DNA of 28,442 nucleotides from an uncultured Oscillospiraceae bacterium (lineage in GTDB: Bacteria; Bacillota; Clostridia; Oscillospirales; Oscillospiraceae), in NCBI GenBank assembly GCA_934630555.1, contig CAKTXB010000003.1, forward strand, positions 1-28,442, written 5' to 3'. The notes under the pieces were generated by a model. That model saw only the letters and a program-made list of their open reading frames with translations, was not told the DNA's origin and made no database searches. Positions within the stretch are counted from its first letter, which is position 1; every line of letters starts with the position of its first letter. The position numbers and the translations under genes are program-made. Below, in pieces: positions 1-7,551 of the stretch.

Positions 1-147
1 CTGCGCATAGCTTGTGCTCTTGGAGGCTCACGCAACTTGCATGACGTAAAGTATTTTCGGCGACGTACACGCCGCCGCCGAAAATGATCCGGACTTTTTT
101 CGCGCCTGCGGGCGCGAACTCTGCGAGGCTTTTTTGATGATTTGCGA
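1..147. other. Structured non-coding stretch at the window edge
   Basis: No complete gene is visible here. The + strand contains a 10-bp perfect inverted repeat (arms ATTTTCGGCG and CGCCGAAAAT, about 53-85) and then a tight 8-bp hairpin (TTCGCGCC-TGCG-GGCGCGAA, about 99-118) preceded by a T-run. It runs directly into the terminator at 149-181. The minus strand is open across the whole stretch in one frame but shows no ATG start. The likeliest reading is the 3' end of a + strand transcript, either a structured RNA or the 3' UTR of a gene left of the window. A dispersed repeat element is an alternative. Confidence 0.35.
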
Positions 148-148
148 G

Positions 149-181
149 CCCCGGCTGTTTACAAAAACAGCCGGGGTTTTT
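149..181 (+). terminator. Rho-independent terminator
   Basis: A perfect 12-bp stem (CCCCGGCTGTTT at 149-160, AAACAGCCGGGG at 165-176) has a 4-base loop and is followed by five T on the + strand. It would end a transcript entering from the left edge. The stem may also serve the minus-strand DeoR gene that stops at 189, but there is no T-run on that side. Confidence 0.85.
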
Positions 182-188
182 CCAATGC

Positions 189-944
189 TCAGGCGCGCAG
201 AAACACGGGCCGGTCCTGCATCGGCACGGTTATAAAGTCTACAAGCGAGCGGTCACTGACAAAGTAGTCCAGATGATCGAGCGTGCAGATTTTGTGCAGC
301 AGCCGCTGGCCAAACTTGCTGCCATCGCAAAGGCCGATCTTCAGCCCCTGCTGCTGCAGAAGGACCTGGTGGATGCGGTTTTCCGGCTCGTCGCCGTCGG
401 AGAGCACACCGTCGGAGGACAGGCCCTGAAACGAGAAAAAATATTTTTCAATGTGGACCTTGCGCAGAAAATCCTCTGCCATGCGGCCTGTAAACGCCAT
501 GGAATTGCGCAGCAGCTGCCCGCCGGTGGAGTAGAGCGCAAATGGGCTGTCGGCCAGCAGCTCTGTAACGCGCTGGCTGTTTGTAATAACGGTCAGGCGC
601 TCGATGTGCGTCAGATGCGCCAGCATACACAGACACGTGGAGGAAGCGTCAATAAAAATGGTGTCGCCCTCGCGCACGAGCTTGCGTGCCGCGCGGCCGA
701 TGCGCTGTTTGGCGTCGGACATTTCATGCTGCCGCAGTTCAATGGGGGGCACCTGAATGGTGCGGTTTGAGAGCAGCGCGCCGCCGTAATAGCGATCCAC
801 AAAACCCTGCTTTTCCAGCTGCTCCAGATCGCGGTGGATGGTGGAAGGACTGACAAAGAGCTTTTCGGAAAGATAGTTCGTTGTGGCGCGGCGTTTTTCT
901 GTTAGAATTTGCAGGATCTGTTCATGACGCTCCTGTTTGAACAT
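189..944 (-). CDS. DeoR-family transcriptional regulator
   Basis: This is a 251-residue sugar-responsive repressor of the DeoR/GlpR type. The N-terminal helix-turn-helix spans about residues 5-57 and contains the family recognition pattern SPSTIHRDLEQLEKQG, followed by YYGGALL. The C-terminal DeoRC sensor domain (about 75-235) has an isomerase-like fold: GDTIFIDASST, TVITNS, STGGQL and CDGSKFGQ are the usual phosphosugar-binding loops. Length is normal for the family. The start at 944 is preceded by AGGAGG at a slightly long distance. The gene is divergent from the dehydrogenase-aldolase operon at 1097, which it most likely represses, with a phosphorylated intermediate as the probable inducer. 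Family assignment is secure; target and effector are inferred. Confidence 0.93.
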   Translation of the reverse strand: MFKQERHEQILQILTEKRRATTNYLSEKLFVSPSTIHRDLEQLEKQGFVDRYYGGALLSNRTIQVPPIELRQHEMSDAKQRIGRAARKLVREGDTIFIDASSTCLCMLAHLTHIERLTVITNSQRVTELLADSPFALYSTGGQLLRNSMAFTGRMAEDFLRKVHIEKYFFSFQGLSSDGVLSDGDEPENRIHQVLLQQQGLKIGLCDGSKFGQRLLHKICTLDHLDYFVSDRSLVDFITVPMQDRPVFLRA

Positions 945-957
945 AACGCGGCCTCCT

Positions 958-1016
958 GTTTGCGCTTTTGTGCGTTCTTTTGCGATATTCTAGCACTGAT
1001 ACGCGTAGTTTGTCAA
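958..1016 (-). promoter_or_regulatory. Promoter and repeat operator of the first deoR gene
   Basis: On the minus strand TTGACA (1011-1016) lies 18 bases from TAGAAT (987-992). Downstream of the -10 there are tandem direct repeats of the TTTGCGCTTTTG type (about 958-985 on the + strand). DeoR proteins often bind such direct repeats, so autoregulation is likely. Confidence 0.6.
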
Positions 1017-1047
1017 CTTCAAACGCAAATATTGAAAAATAATGTTT

Positions 1048-1085
1048 CTTTGTGTTATTTTTGAACTACAAAAAATAACACAAAG
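1048..1085 (+). promoter_or_regulatory. 15-bp inverted repeat overlapping the dehydrogenase Shine-Dalgarno
   Basis: The arms CTTTGTGTTATTTTT (1048-1062) and AAAAATAACACAAAG (1071-1085) are perfectly complementary around an 8-base spacer. The right arm runs into the AAAGGAG ribosome binding site of the gene starting at 1097. A weak -35 (TTGAAA, 1032-1037) lies upstream and no good -10 is visible. It could be a repressor operator or an RNA hairpin that hides the ribosome binding site. Confidence 0.6.
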
Positions 1086-1096
1086 GAGCGAACAAC

Positions 1097-2128
1097 ATGA
1101 AGTGCCTTGCCGTTGGCGACAGCATGGTCCCACGGAAATATTTTGACATGGCGCTGGAAAACGACCCGCTGTTCACCAGCTATGAGAGCCTGCCGTTTTT
1201 GGAGGATATGCCGCGCAACGACGTGCGCGACCTTATTCGCCGCATGGAAACGGAGTATTCGACGTATCATCCCGTTCCGGCAGAGGTCGAAGCGGCCATC
1301 GGTGATGTGGAGGTTTTGTTCATCCACCTGTGCCCCGTGCCGAAAACGCTCATTGAGCGGGCAAAGAAGCTAAAATACATCGTCACAGCGCGCGGCGGTG
1401 TGGAAAACATCGATGTGGAGGCTGCCAAGGCCCGCGGCATTACCATCATCAACTGCCCGGCGCACAACGCGTATGCCGTGGCGGAGTATACCATCGGACT
1501 CATGCTTTGTGAACTGCGCAACATCGCCCGCGCGGACCATGCGCTGAAGTCCGGCGTCTGGCGCGAAAAGTATCCTGACTCTGCCGCCATTCCGGAGCTG
1601 CGCAACTGCAAGGTCGGCCTTGTCGGATTTGGCACGATCGGACGGCTCGTGGCGGAGCGCCTGCGTGTGTTTGGCACAACGGTGCTGGTATCCGACCCAT
1701 TTGTTCCGGCGGAGGCTATTGAGGCGGTGGGGTGTGTGCCGGTTTCCATGGACGCGCTGCTGGCGCAGTCGGACATCATTTCGCTGCATGGCCGCATTCC
1801 GGCAGACGCGCCGCCGCTGATCGGCGCGGCGGAATTTGCCAAGATGAAGAAAACAGCGTGGCTCATCAACACGGCACGCGCTGTGCTGGTGGATATGGAT
1901 GCGCTCAACACGGCGCTGAAAACGCAGCAGATCATGGGGGCGGCCATTGACGTATTCCCGGTCGAGCCGCTGCCAGAGCACTATCCGTTGCTGGAACTGG
2001 ACAACATCACCATCACGAACCACCGGGGCGGCGACACCATCGACTCCTATATCGCCGCGCCCCCGCTGCTCATCGGTTATCTGCATGAGCTGCTGGAAAC
2101 CGGCAGGACGCGCTTTATGATTCGCTGA
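1097..2128 (+). CDS. D-isomer-specific 2-hydroxyacid dehydrogenase
   Basis: A 343-residue NAD(P)-dependent dehydrogenase of the D-2-hydroxyacid/phosphoglycerate dehydrogenase superfamily, which interconverts 2-hydroxyacids and 2-oxoacids. The nucleotide-binding motif VGFGTIGR lies near residue 180. The catalytic set is visible as R261 (NTARAVLVD), E290 (VFPVEPLPE) and H309 (TNHRGG). The substrate domain has the family loop ARGGVENID. Translation starts 8 bases after AAAGGAG. The aldolase gene follows after 11 bases, so the two form one operon facing the DeoR repressor at 189-944. The pairing suggests oxidation or reduction of a sugar acid or of an aldol cleavage product. The substrate cannot be read from the sequence. 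Serine biosynthesis (serA) is less likely in this context. Confidence 0.9.
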   Translation: MKCLAVGDSMVPRKYFDMALENDPLFTSYESLPFLEDMPRNDVRDLIRRMETEYSTYHPVPAEVEAAIGDVEVLFIHLCPVPKTLIERAKKLKYIVTARGGVENIDVEAAKARGITIINCPAHNAYAVAEYTIGLMLCELRNIARADHALKSGVWREKYPDSAAIPELRNCKVGLVGFGTIGRLVAERLRVFGTTVLVSDPFVPAEAIEAVGCVPVSMDALLAQSDIISLHGRIPADAPPLIGAAEFAKMKKTAWLINTARAVLVDMDALNTALKTQQIMGAAIDVFPVEPLPEHYPLLELDNITITNHRGGDTIDSYIAAPPLLIGYLHELLETGRTRFMIR

Positions 2129-2139
2129 GGAGGGGCCGT

Positions 2140-3189
2140 ATGACGTTTTTGGAGAAAAATCAGGGAAAGCTCACCGACTATGCCCGGATGTCGCAGGCAC
2201 TTGGCGCGCGTGCGGACTATGTGCAGGGCGGCGGCGGCAACACATCTGTCAAGCTGGCGGACGGCCGTATGGCCATCAAGGCCTCGGGCTACTGCCTGAA
2301 GGACGTGACGCCGGAGGCGGCGTATGCAGTGCTGCAATATGGACCCATCCGCGACTTTTACACGGGTCATGCGCTTGCACAGTTTGAAGACGCCGAAAAA
2401 AGCGGCGCGGCTGTGACAAAAGAGAACACGTGCACCGTGGAGGGGCTGGCATCGCTGCGCCCGTCTGTGGAGGCAGGATTCCATTCTGTTCTTGGCACGT
2501 TCGTGGCGCATACGCACAGCGTGTATGCGAATCTGCTGACCTGCTGCACAGACTGCACGGCGCTGGCCGAACAGGCCCTTGCGGACGCGGACTATACCTG
2601 GGGCGTGGTGGAGTATGCCGACCCCGGCGCCAGACTGACATTCTACATCCGCGACGAGTTGGCACGCTGCACGAAACGCGATGGCAGAGCACCGTCTGTC
2701 ATCCTGATGAAGAACCACGGCGTGATCGTGCAGGGCGACACGGCGGAGGAAGTGCTGCGCATTCACGCTGACGCAAACCGCCGCTTTGCCGCGGCCTTTG
2801 GTCTGCCGGAGGATGCCTTTCAGGCTCCGCAGCTGCGGCAGAAAGGGGAGGGCTATGTTTGTACGCTCGACCTGGGTAGCGTCACGCCGCAGGCGCTGCT
2901 GACGAAGCCGCTCTATCCGGACCAGCTGGTGTTTCTGGGCGACACGCTCCAACTGAGCGGGGAAAATGCGGCAGAGGGCTGCTTTATCATCCGTCCGGAT
3001 GGCACGCTGGAGCTGCATATGCCGGAAAAGAAGGCAAGGACCCTTTCGGAAACCGTAGCAGCTGTAGTATTTATCTGCAACGCCATGCATGCCAGAGGGC
3101 TTACGCCTGTGACGCTGGATGACGCGGCACAAAAGTTCATTGACAACTGGGAAAGTGAAAAATACCGCAAGTCGCTGGCTTCCAAATAA
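2140..3189 (+). CDS. Class II aldolase/adducin-family protein, RhaE-like aldolase domain
   Basis: A 349-residue zinc-dependent aldolase-fold protein. Zinc ligands are recognisable as H124 and H126 (AHTHSVYANLL) and H193 (KNHGVIV). The N-terminal glycine-rich motif VQGGGGNTSVK and the MAIKASGYCLKDV segment resemble the aldolase half of bifunctional rhamnulose-1-phosphate aldolase/dehydrogenases (RhaEW type) more than short FucA/AraD enzymes. The C-terminal short-chain dehydrogenase half of those fusions is absent: the protein stops after a roughly 70-residue tail (FIDNWESEKYRKSL). The separate dehydrogenase just upstream may supply an oxidoreductase step. The likely role is cleavage of a ketose phosphate to DHAP plus an aldehyde, or an epimerase or decarboxylase variant. 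Family is secure, substrate unknown. Confidence 0.88.
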   Translation: MTFLEKNQGKLTDYARMSQALGARADYVQGGGGNTSVKLADGRMAIKASGYCLKDVTPEAAYAVLQYGPIRDFYTGHALAQFEDAEKSGAAVTKENTCTVEGLASLRPSVEAGFHSVLGTFVAHTHSVYANLLTCCTDCTALAEQALADADYTWGVVEYADPGARLTFYIRDELARCTKRDGRAPSVILMKNHGVIVQGDTAEEVLRIHADANRRFAAAFGLPEDAFQAPQLRQKGEGYVCTLDLGSVTPQALLTKPLYPDQLVFLGDTLQLSGENAAEGCFIIRPDGTLELHMPEKKARTLSETVAAVVFICNAMHARGLTPVTLDDAAQKFIDNWESEKYRKSLASK

Positions 3190-3215
3190 AGAGCTGAAGG
3201 ACCTCCTGCAGCAAA

Positions 3216-3248
3216 AGCCGGGCGCTCCGCGTATTGGAGCGCCCGGCT
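3216..3248 (-). terminator. Terminator between convergent aldolase and deoR genes
   Basis: A perfect 13-bp GC-rich stem (AGCCGGGCGCTCC at 3216-3228, complement at 3236-3248) has a 7-base loop. On the minus strand it is followed by TTTTGCTG, so it primarily ends the deoR transcript. It probably also blocks read-through from the aldolase operon. Confidence 0.8.
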
Positions 3249-3265
3249 GGGGAACGGGATCTGAT

Positions 3266-4066
3266 TCAGCCCGGCGTGTCTCCATCCGGCGCAGTGCTGG
3301 CGGCCAGGAGGACCGCTGTGCCCAGCGCCTGATAGTTTGCGATATATGCCGCCGGCGCGTCGTCATTGGTCACGAGCGTGATGTGCGGCCCAAGCTCGCA
3401 CAGACGGATGAAGTCGCGCTGACCGAGTTTGGTGGAATCCACCAGAAAATAGACATTCTTTGTCGTGGACAGCACGTGCTGTGCAATACCAAGCTCTGCG
3501 ATGCTGCCAAGGTACACCGTGCCATCCTCTGAAACGGCAGTTGCGCCAATGTAGGCGGCGTCAAAGCGGAACGCGCGCAGCGCTTCCTCAGCCACGATGC
3601 CGGTGGTGGAGAATGTGGTGCTGCGCATCTCACCGCCGATGAGAATGATCGTCAGCCCGGGGCAGGAAACCAGCTCATAGGCGATGTTGATGGCGTCGGT
3701 CACAATGGTCATACTGACATGGCCGGCCAGCGTTTTGGCCAGCGTATGGACCGTTGTGCCGGAGGAGAGAAAGACGTTTTGCTGCGGCACGATTGTGGTG
3801 CGGGCCAGCGCGGCAATGGCGGCCTTTTTGGCCGGTGCGGCGTTTAGACGGTTGCTGAACGGTGTGTCTACCATGGTGGAGTGCTGAATGGGCAGCGCAC
3901 CGCCGTGCGTACGCACCAGATGGTCGCCGCGCGCCAGTTCGTCCAAATCGCGGCGGATGGTCATGGGCGAAACGCCAAACTGCGCGGCCAGGTCAGCGAT
4001 CTGCGCGCTACCGTTTGCGTTCAGATAGGCCAGGATCTGTTCCAGACGATGCTCTTTCATAGTCAT
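3266..4066 (-). CDS. DeoR-family transcriptional regulator (second copy)
   Basis: A 266-residue DeoR/GlpR-type repressor. The winged helix-turn-helix is at about residues 6-57 (FGVSPMTIRRDLDELARGDHL, then RTHGGALP), a closer match to the family consensus than the first DeoR gene here. The DeoRC sensor domain follows, with SSGTTVHTLAKTL, TDAINIAYEL, IGGEM and VDSTKLGQRDF as effector-site loops. It converges on the aldolase gene and is divergent from the ABC transporter operon at 4533. A 9-base sequence in its own leader (GAACAAAAA, 4113-4121) recurs at the transporter promoter (4481-4489), which points to control of itself and the transporter operon. The effector is inferred to be a sugar phosphate. 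Confidence 0.93.
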   Translation of the reverse strand: MTMKEHRLEQILAYLNANGSAQIADLAAQFGVSPMTIRRDLDELARGDHLVRTHGGALPIQHSTMVDTPFSNRLNAAPAKKAAIAALARTTIVPQQNVFLSSGTTVHTLAKTLAGHVSMTIVTDAINIAYELVSCPGLTIILIGGEMRSTTFSTTGIVAEEALRAFRFDAAYIGATAVSEDGTVYLGSIAELGIAQHVLSTTKNVYFLVDSTKLGQRDFIRLCELGPHITLVTNDDAPAAYIANYQALGTAVLLAASTAPDGDTPG

Positions 4067-4145
4067 GTCCTTTGTTGTAAAGAATAGGAATTTCTAAAAT
4101 GTTTCCAATAATGAACAAAAACGCTCATAAATTCCTGCTGGTTTG

Positions 4146-4174
4146 ATTATATCGGCACGAGCCGTTAAATGCAA
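4146..4174 (-). promoter_or_regulatory. Promoter of the second deoR gene
   Basis: On the minus strand TTGCAT (4169-4174) lies 17 bases from a consensus TATAAT (4146-4151). The leader then carries GTTTTTGTTCATTATT (about 4107-4122), a possible DeoR half-site shared with the transporter promoter. Confidence 0.65.
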
Positions 4175-4441
4175 GCCTTTTCTGGTTAAATGGCCTAAAT
4201 TTGTGCAGAACCTTGGTTTTCACGGATTTTTGACAGCGTTTCATGGCTGGCTGCTTTTTGCTCATCCATTCTGCGCGTGCAAACGGGCGGCAAGGCCTCT
4301 GCACAGCATTTCTGAATTTGAGATTTGCTGTTTTTTCAAAGCACACGGCAAAGCAAAATACAAAAAACGTCATATTCCACAAGTTTTTGCAAATGCGGCA
4401 CAGCATACTGAACAAAAGAATGGGAATTGTGCGTTTCGGTA

Positions 4442-4471
4442 TTGACAACGCTGCACGCCGTGAAATAGAAT
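4442..4471 (+). promoter_or_regulatory. Promoter of the sugar transporter operon
   Basis: A consensus TTGACA (4442-4447) lies 18 bases from TAGAAT (4466-4471), about 60 bases before the lipoprotein start at 4533. Confidence 0.75.
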
Positions 4472-4477
4472 GTTAAA

Positions 4478-4508
4478 AACGAACAAAAAATAACATACTT
4501 TGCTCGTT
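4478..4508 (+). promoter_or_regulatory. DeoR-type operator candidate
   Basis: An inverted repeat just downstream of the -10, AACGAACAAA (4478-4487) and TTTGCTCGTT (4499-4508), matches at 9 of 10 positions around an 11-base spacer. A direct repeat of GTTAAAAA also flanks it. The position fits repression by blocking the start of transcription. Confidence 0.55.
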
Positions 4509-4532
4509 AAAAAACAAACAGGGGGATAAAAA

Positions 4533-5792
4533 ATGAAGAGAAACCAGTTCCGCTCCGCGCTGCTGCTTTTGCTTGCGGCAGCTCTGCTGCTGGCCATGGT
4601 TGGCTGCTCTGTGCAGGGCAGCGAACCGGCCGTGAAGGAAAATGCGACTCCCAGCGCAGCCTCCGACGCAGCCACCGACAACACGACCGAAACGAAACCT
4701 GCAGCTGAAGCAGAAGCTCCCACAACGGCCTCCAGCACGGAAGAGGGTCAGCTTGGCAGCAACGGCCTCATCCAGCATCCACAGGGCAAGCTGAAGATCG
4801 CATATCTCCTCGACTCGCTTACAAACGACTCCTCGCAGCGCCACTGGCAGCAGGTCCAGAACGAATGCTCCATGCGCGGCTGGGAACTGATTTACGACAA
4901 CAACGTCAGCGGCAACTATGAAGCCGACGCCACGCGTCAGGCTTTCCAGAACATGATGGCACAGGAACCCGACGCCATCGTCATCTCCTACCTGGACATC
5001 CCGCCCATTGCAGACCTGTGCGTGGAAGCACATAACAAGGGCATCGGCGTCTACTGCATTGGTACGGATATTTCTGACGGCATCATGATGAACGTCTGCT
5101 CCAACAACTCTGTCATCGGCGCCAAGGTCATGGCCTATGTTATGGATCGTTTGGGCGGCGAGGCCAACATGATCGGCTTCCAGAACCTGTGGATGACCCG
5201 CGGTATCCGCCGCGACGAGATCGCCATGAGCATGGCAAACAGCAAGACCTACAACGTGGCCACGACTGAGGTGCACGAGGTCACGCCGGAGGGGTTCCTG
5301 GATGAAATGTTCTCTGTCACCGAGAACTGGCTGACGAAGTACGGCAGCGACATCGACTTCCTTTGGGCCTGCTGGGATGGCGGCGGCATCGTGATGGCGC
5401 AGGCCATGGCCGCGCAGGGCTACACCGCGGACGATATGTTCACCGTTGGTATGGACGGCGGCAGCCAGGCCTGGGCCTACATCCGCAACGGCGATATCCC
5501 GTTCGTCGCTTCGCTGGCTGAGCCGTTTGAGTATCAGGTGCATCAGTGCTTCGAGGGCATCTATCAGATGCAGGTCGAAGGGATGCGGCGCGGCGAGCCG
5601 GGCTGCATCGTGCCCACCTCCGGCGAATATTCCACCGATAATATGACGGTCATGGTCGACAAGAACAACTGTCCGGAAGTCGGCTCGAACGTCCATGCCA
5701 TTTTTAACTACTACGGCGGCGACGCGGACGACGCGGATGCCTGGTACAACCAGGGCGAGATCTACACCGTCAAGGACTACACCGGCGAATAA
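4533..5792 (+). CDS. Sugar ABC transporter substrate-binding lipoprotein (ribose/galactose type)
   Basis: A 419-residue membrane-anchored solute receptor. A positively charged N-terminus and hydrophobic core lead to a lipobox ending in AMVGC, with lipidated Cys25. A Thr/Ala/Glu-rich linker (about 30-75) precedes the periplasmic-binding-protein type I domain (Peripla_BP_4, as in RbsB). The domain shows KIAYLLDS, QNMMAQEPDAIVISY, a hinge around DGIMMNV, and VGMDGG. It is the first gene of an operon with the matching ATPase and permease, and a hairpin follows it directly. The start is fixed by GGGGG-rich spacing and the signal peptide. It binds a sugar or related small ligand outside the cell. 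The ligand is not deducible, since the aromatic binding residues cannot be mapped without a structure. Confidence 0.92.
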   Translation: MKRNQFRSALLLLLAAALLLAMVGCSVQGSEPAVKENATPSAASDAATDNTTETKPAAEAEAPTTASSTEEGQLGSNGLIQHPQGKLKIAYLLDSLTNDSSQRHWQQVQNECSMRGWELIYDNNVSGNYEADATRQAFQNMMAQEPDAIVISYLDIPPIADLCVEAHNKGIGVYCIGTDISDGIMMNVCSNNSVIGAKVMAYVMDRLGGEANMIGFQNLWMTRGIRRDEIAMSMANSKTYNVATTEVHEVTPEGFLDEMFSVTENWLTKYGSDIDFLWACWDGGGIVMAQAMAAQGYTADDMFTVGMDGGSQAWAYIRNGDIPFVASLAEPFEYQVHQCFEGIYQMQVEGMRRGEPGCIVPTSGEYSTDNMTVMVDKNNCPEVGSNVHAIFNYYGGDADDADAWYNQGEIYTVKDYTGE

Positions 5793-6042
5793 GCGCAATG
5801 ACCGTGATTTTGGATACCTGATGTGATCTTGAGGGGGTGAGGATGTTCTCCTCACCCCCATCGCATCGCTTGGCAGGGTACACGCAGGGTTTTGCAGGGT
5901 AAATAAGCGTCCGCCCCGGGAGTTTTGGGAGGATTCCGCACGGGTACCGGACAAACAGCGAAAAACAACATCGCAAACAGGCAAAGCCGCTTTGCGGTGT
6001 GCGTGCTCCTGCCGGCATAGCCGGAAATAAGGGAGTACAGAT
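5793..6042. other. Intercistronic region with three phased GCAGGGT repeats
   Basis: This is a 250-base gap inside the transporter operon. Besides the hairpin at 5833-5859 it holds GCAGGGT three times (5873-5879, 5884-5890, 5894-5900) at 10-11-base spacing. The rest has no recognisable gene. The ATPase ribosome binding site (AAGGGAG) lies at its end. Confidence 0.5.
5833..5859 (+). terminator. Intercistronic hairpin after the binding protein
   Basis: An 11-bp perfect stem (GGGGGTGAGGA / TCCTCACCCCC) has a 5-base loop and no T-run. In transporter operons such hairpins usually stabilise the upstream message or cause partial termination, which gives more binding protein than ATPase. Confidence 0.6.
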
Positions 6043-7551
6043 ATGAACAATGAGATCATTTTACAGACAAAGGGTCTGACAAAGCGCTTTTCAGAGATCG
6101 TGGCGAACGACAGTGTTGACCTGGCTGTACGCCGCGGCGAGATCCACGCCATCATGGGCGAAAACGGCGCGGGCAAGAGCACGCTGTGCAATATGCTCAC
6201 GGGCCTGTATCCGCCCACAGCGGGAGAGATCTGGTTTGACGGGAAGAGGGTCGAATTCAGCCATCCCCGTCAGGCACTGGACGCCGGCATTCGCATGGTG
6301 TATCAGGAGCGCAACCTGATTGGCTACCTCACAGCCGCGCAGAGTATCTGCCTGGGCCTGGAGGTGACGAAGGGCAAGTATTTTGTAGACGAAAAGGGTA
6401 TTATTGCGCAGGCGCAGAAAACGTGCGATGCCATTGGCGCGGACATTCCGCTCAATGTGCCGGTAGATACGATGAGTCCTGCGCAGCAGCAGATGGTCGA
6501 GATCATCCGCGCGGTGACCTATGAGCCGAAGCTGCTCATTTTGGATGAGCCGACGGCTTCGCTCGGCAACGCCGAGGCGGCGATCTTGTTCCGCATTCTG
6601 CGCAACCTCAAGGCAAAAGGCGTCGCCGTGATCATCATTACGCACAAACTGGACGAGGTGTTTGAGATTTCAGACGTCATCTCCATCCTGCGCGACGGCC
6701 GCCTGATCGACACTGTGCAGAACGGCAGCGTGAGCCGTCTGGATGTGGTGCAGATGATGCTGGGCAAGGAGATCAGCGGCCATTACCCGCCGGTGGAGAA
6801 CACAGCGCGCGAGGAGACCGTGCTGGAGCTGGAGCACGTGACGGACCTTTCAGAAAAGGTCAGGGATCTGTCCATGTATATCCGCAAGGGCGAGGTCGTG
6901 GGCCTGTACGGCCTGCTTGGCGCGGGGCGCACGGAAACGCTGGAAACCATCTATGGCCTGCGCACCGTGAAAAACGGCCAGATCCGGCTGGACGGCAAGG
7001 ACATACGGCCGGATAAAGCGCCCATGGAGATGATCCGCAGCGGCATGGCCCTTGTGCCGGAGGATCGCCGCCATGTGAGTATTTTCCGCGACGCATTTAC
7101 CATCCGGGAAAACCTGACGATCGGCTATATGGAAAAGCTCAGCAACAAACTCGGCCTGATCGACAAAAAGAAGGAGCGCCAGCTGTTCCGCGAGCTTACA
7201 TCCAAGCCCGAACTGCGCGTGAAATACGCCAACGAAACGCAGAACATCACGGAGCTTTCCGGCGGCAACCAGCAAAAGATCGTGCTGGGGCGCTGGATCT
7301 ACCGGGATAATTTGCAGCTCCTGCTGCTGGACGAGCCGACAAATGGTATTGACGTGGGCGTGAAATATGACATTTACGTCCTCATCCGCATGATGGCCAA
7401 GGCCGGCAAGGGCGTGCTGATCGTGTCCAGCGAGCTGCCGGAGCTGACCGGCATTTGCGACCGGTTGTACATCATGAAGGACGGCGCGCGCATCGGCGAG
7501 ATGGAGCGCAAGGATTTCAGCGACGAAAAGATATTGGAGATGGTTTTATGA
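6043..7551 (+). CDS. Sugar ABC transporter double ATPase (RbsA/CUT2 type)
   Basis: A 502-residue energising subunit with two fused nucleotide-binding domains, the hallmark of CUT2 sugar importers. Domain one (about 1-240) has Walker A GENGAGKST, signature SPAQQQM and Walker B LLILDEPTASL. Domain two (about 250-500) has a degenerate Walker A (GLLGAGRTE), signature LSGGNQQKIVLGRW and LLLLDEPTNGIDVG, as usual for this family where only one site is fully active. Length is typical. It sits on the inner face of the membrane with the permease encoded next, overlapping it by 4 bases (ATGA), so translation is coupled. Ribose-type transport is family knowledge; the actual sugar is unknown. Confidence 0.95.
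   Translation: MNNEIILQTKGLTKRFSEIVANDSVDLAVRRGEIHAIMGENGAGKSTLCNMLTGLYPPTAGEIWFDGKRVEFSHPRQALDAGIRMVYQERNLIGYLTAAQSICLGLEVTKGKYFVDEKGIIAQAQKTCDAIGADIPLNVPVDTMSPAQQQMVEIIRAVTYEPKLLILDEPTASLGNAEAAILFRILRNLKAKGVAVIIITHKLDEVFEISDVISILRDGRLIDTVQNGSVSRLDVVQMMLGKEISGHYPPVENTAREETVLELEHVTDLSEKVRDLSMYIRKGEVVGLYGLLGAGRTETLETIYGLRTVKNGQIRLDGKDIRPDKAPMEMIRSGMALVPEDRRHVSIFRDAFTIRENLTIGYMEKLSNKLGLIDKKKERQLFRELTSKPELRVKYANETQNITELSGGNQQKIVLGRWIYRDNLQLLLLDEPTNGIDVGVKYDIYVLIRMMAKAGKGVLIVSSELPELTGICDRLYIMKDGARIGEMERKDFSDEKILEMVL

Larger units (their letters stand above)
4067..4532. other. 466-base divergent control region
   Basis: This AT-rich gap lies between the second deoR gene and the transporter operon. 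I see a minus-strand promoter at 4146-4174, a plus-strand promoter at 4442-4471 and an operator-like inverted repeat at 4478-4508. The middle part (about 4180-4440) has no recognisable gene, RNA or convincing repeat. Confidence 0.6.

Noticed and set aside
1..147. A minus-strand protein tail in the open frame at the left edge
   Set aside because: It has no ATG start after the deoR stop and overlaps perfect RNA-like stems, and the terminator T-run faces the other way. A coding origin cannot be excluded but is not supported.
4473..6218. A very long open frame on the minus strand opposite the binding-protein gene
   Set aside because: It is a shadow of GC-rich codon usage. The + strand has a lipoprotein signal, family motifs, a promoter and a ribosome binding site; the minus reading has no recognisable motif.
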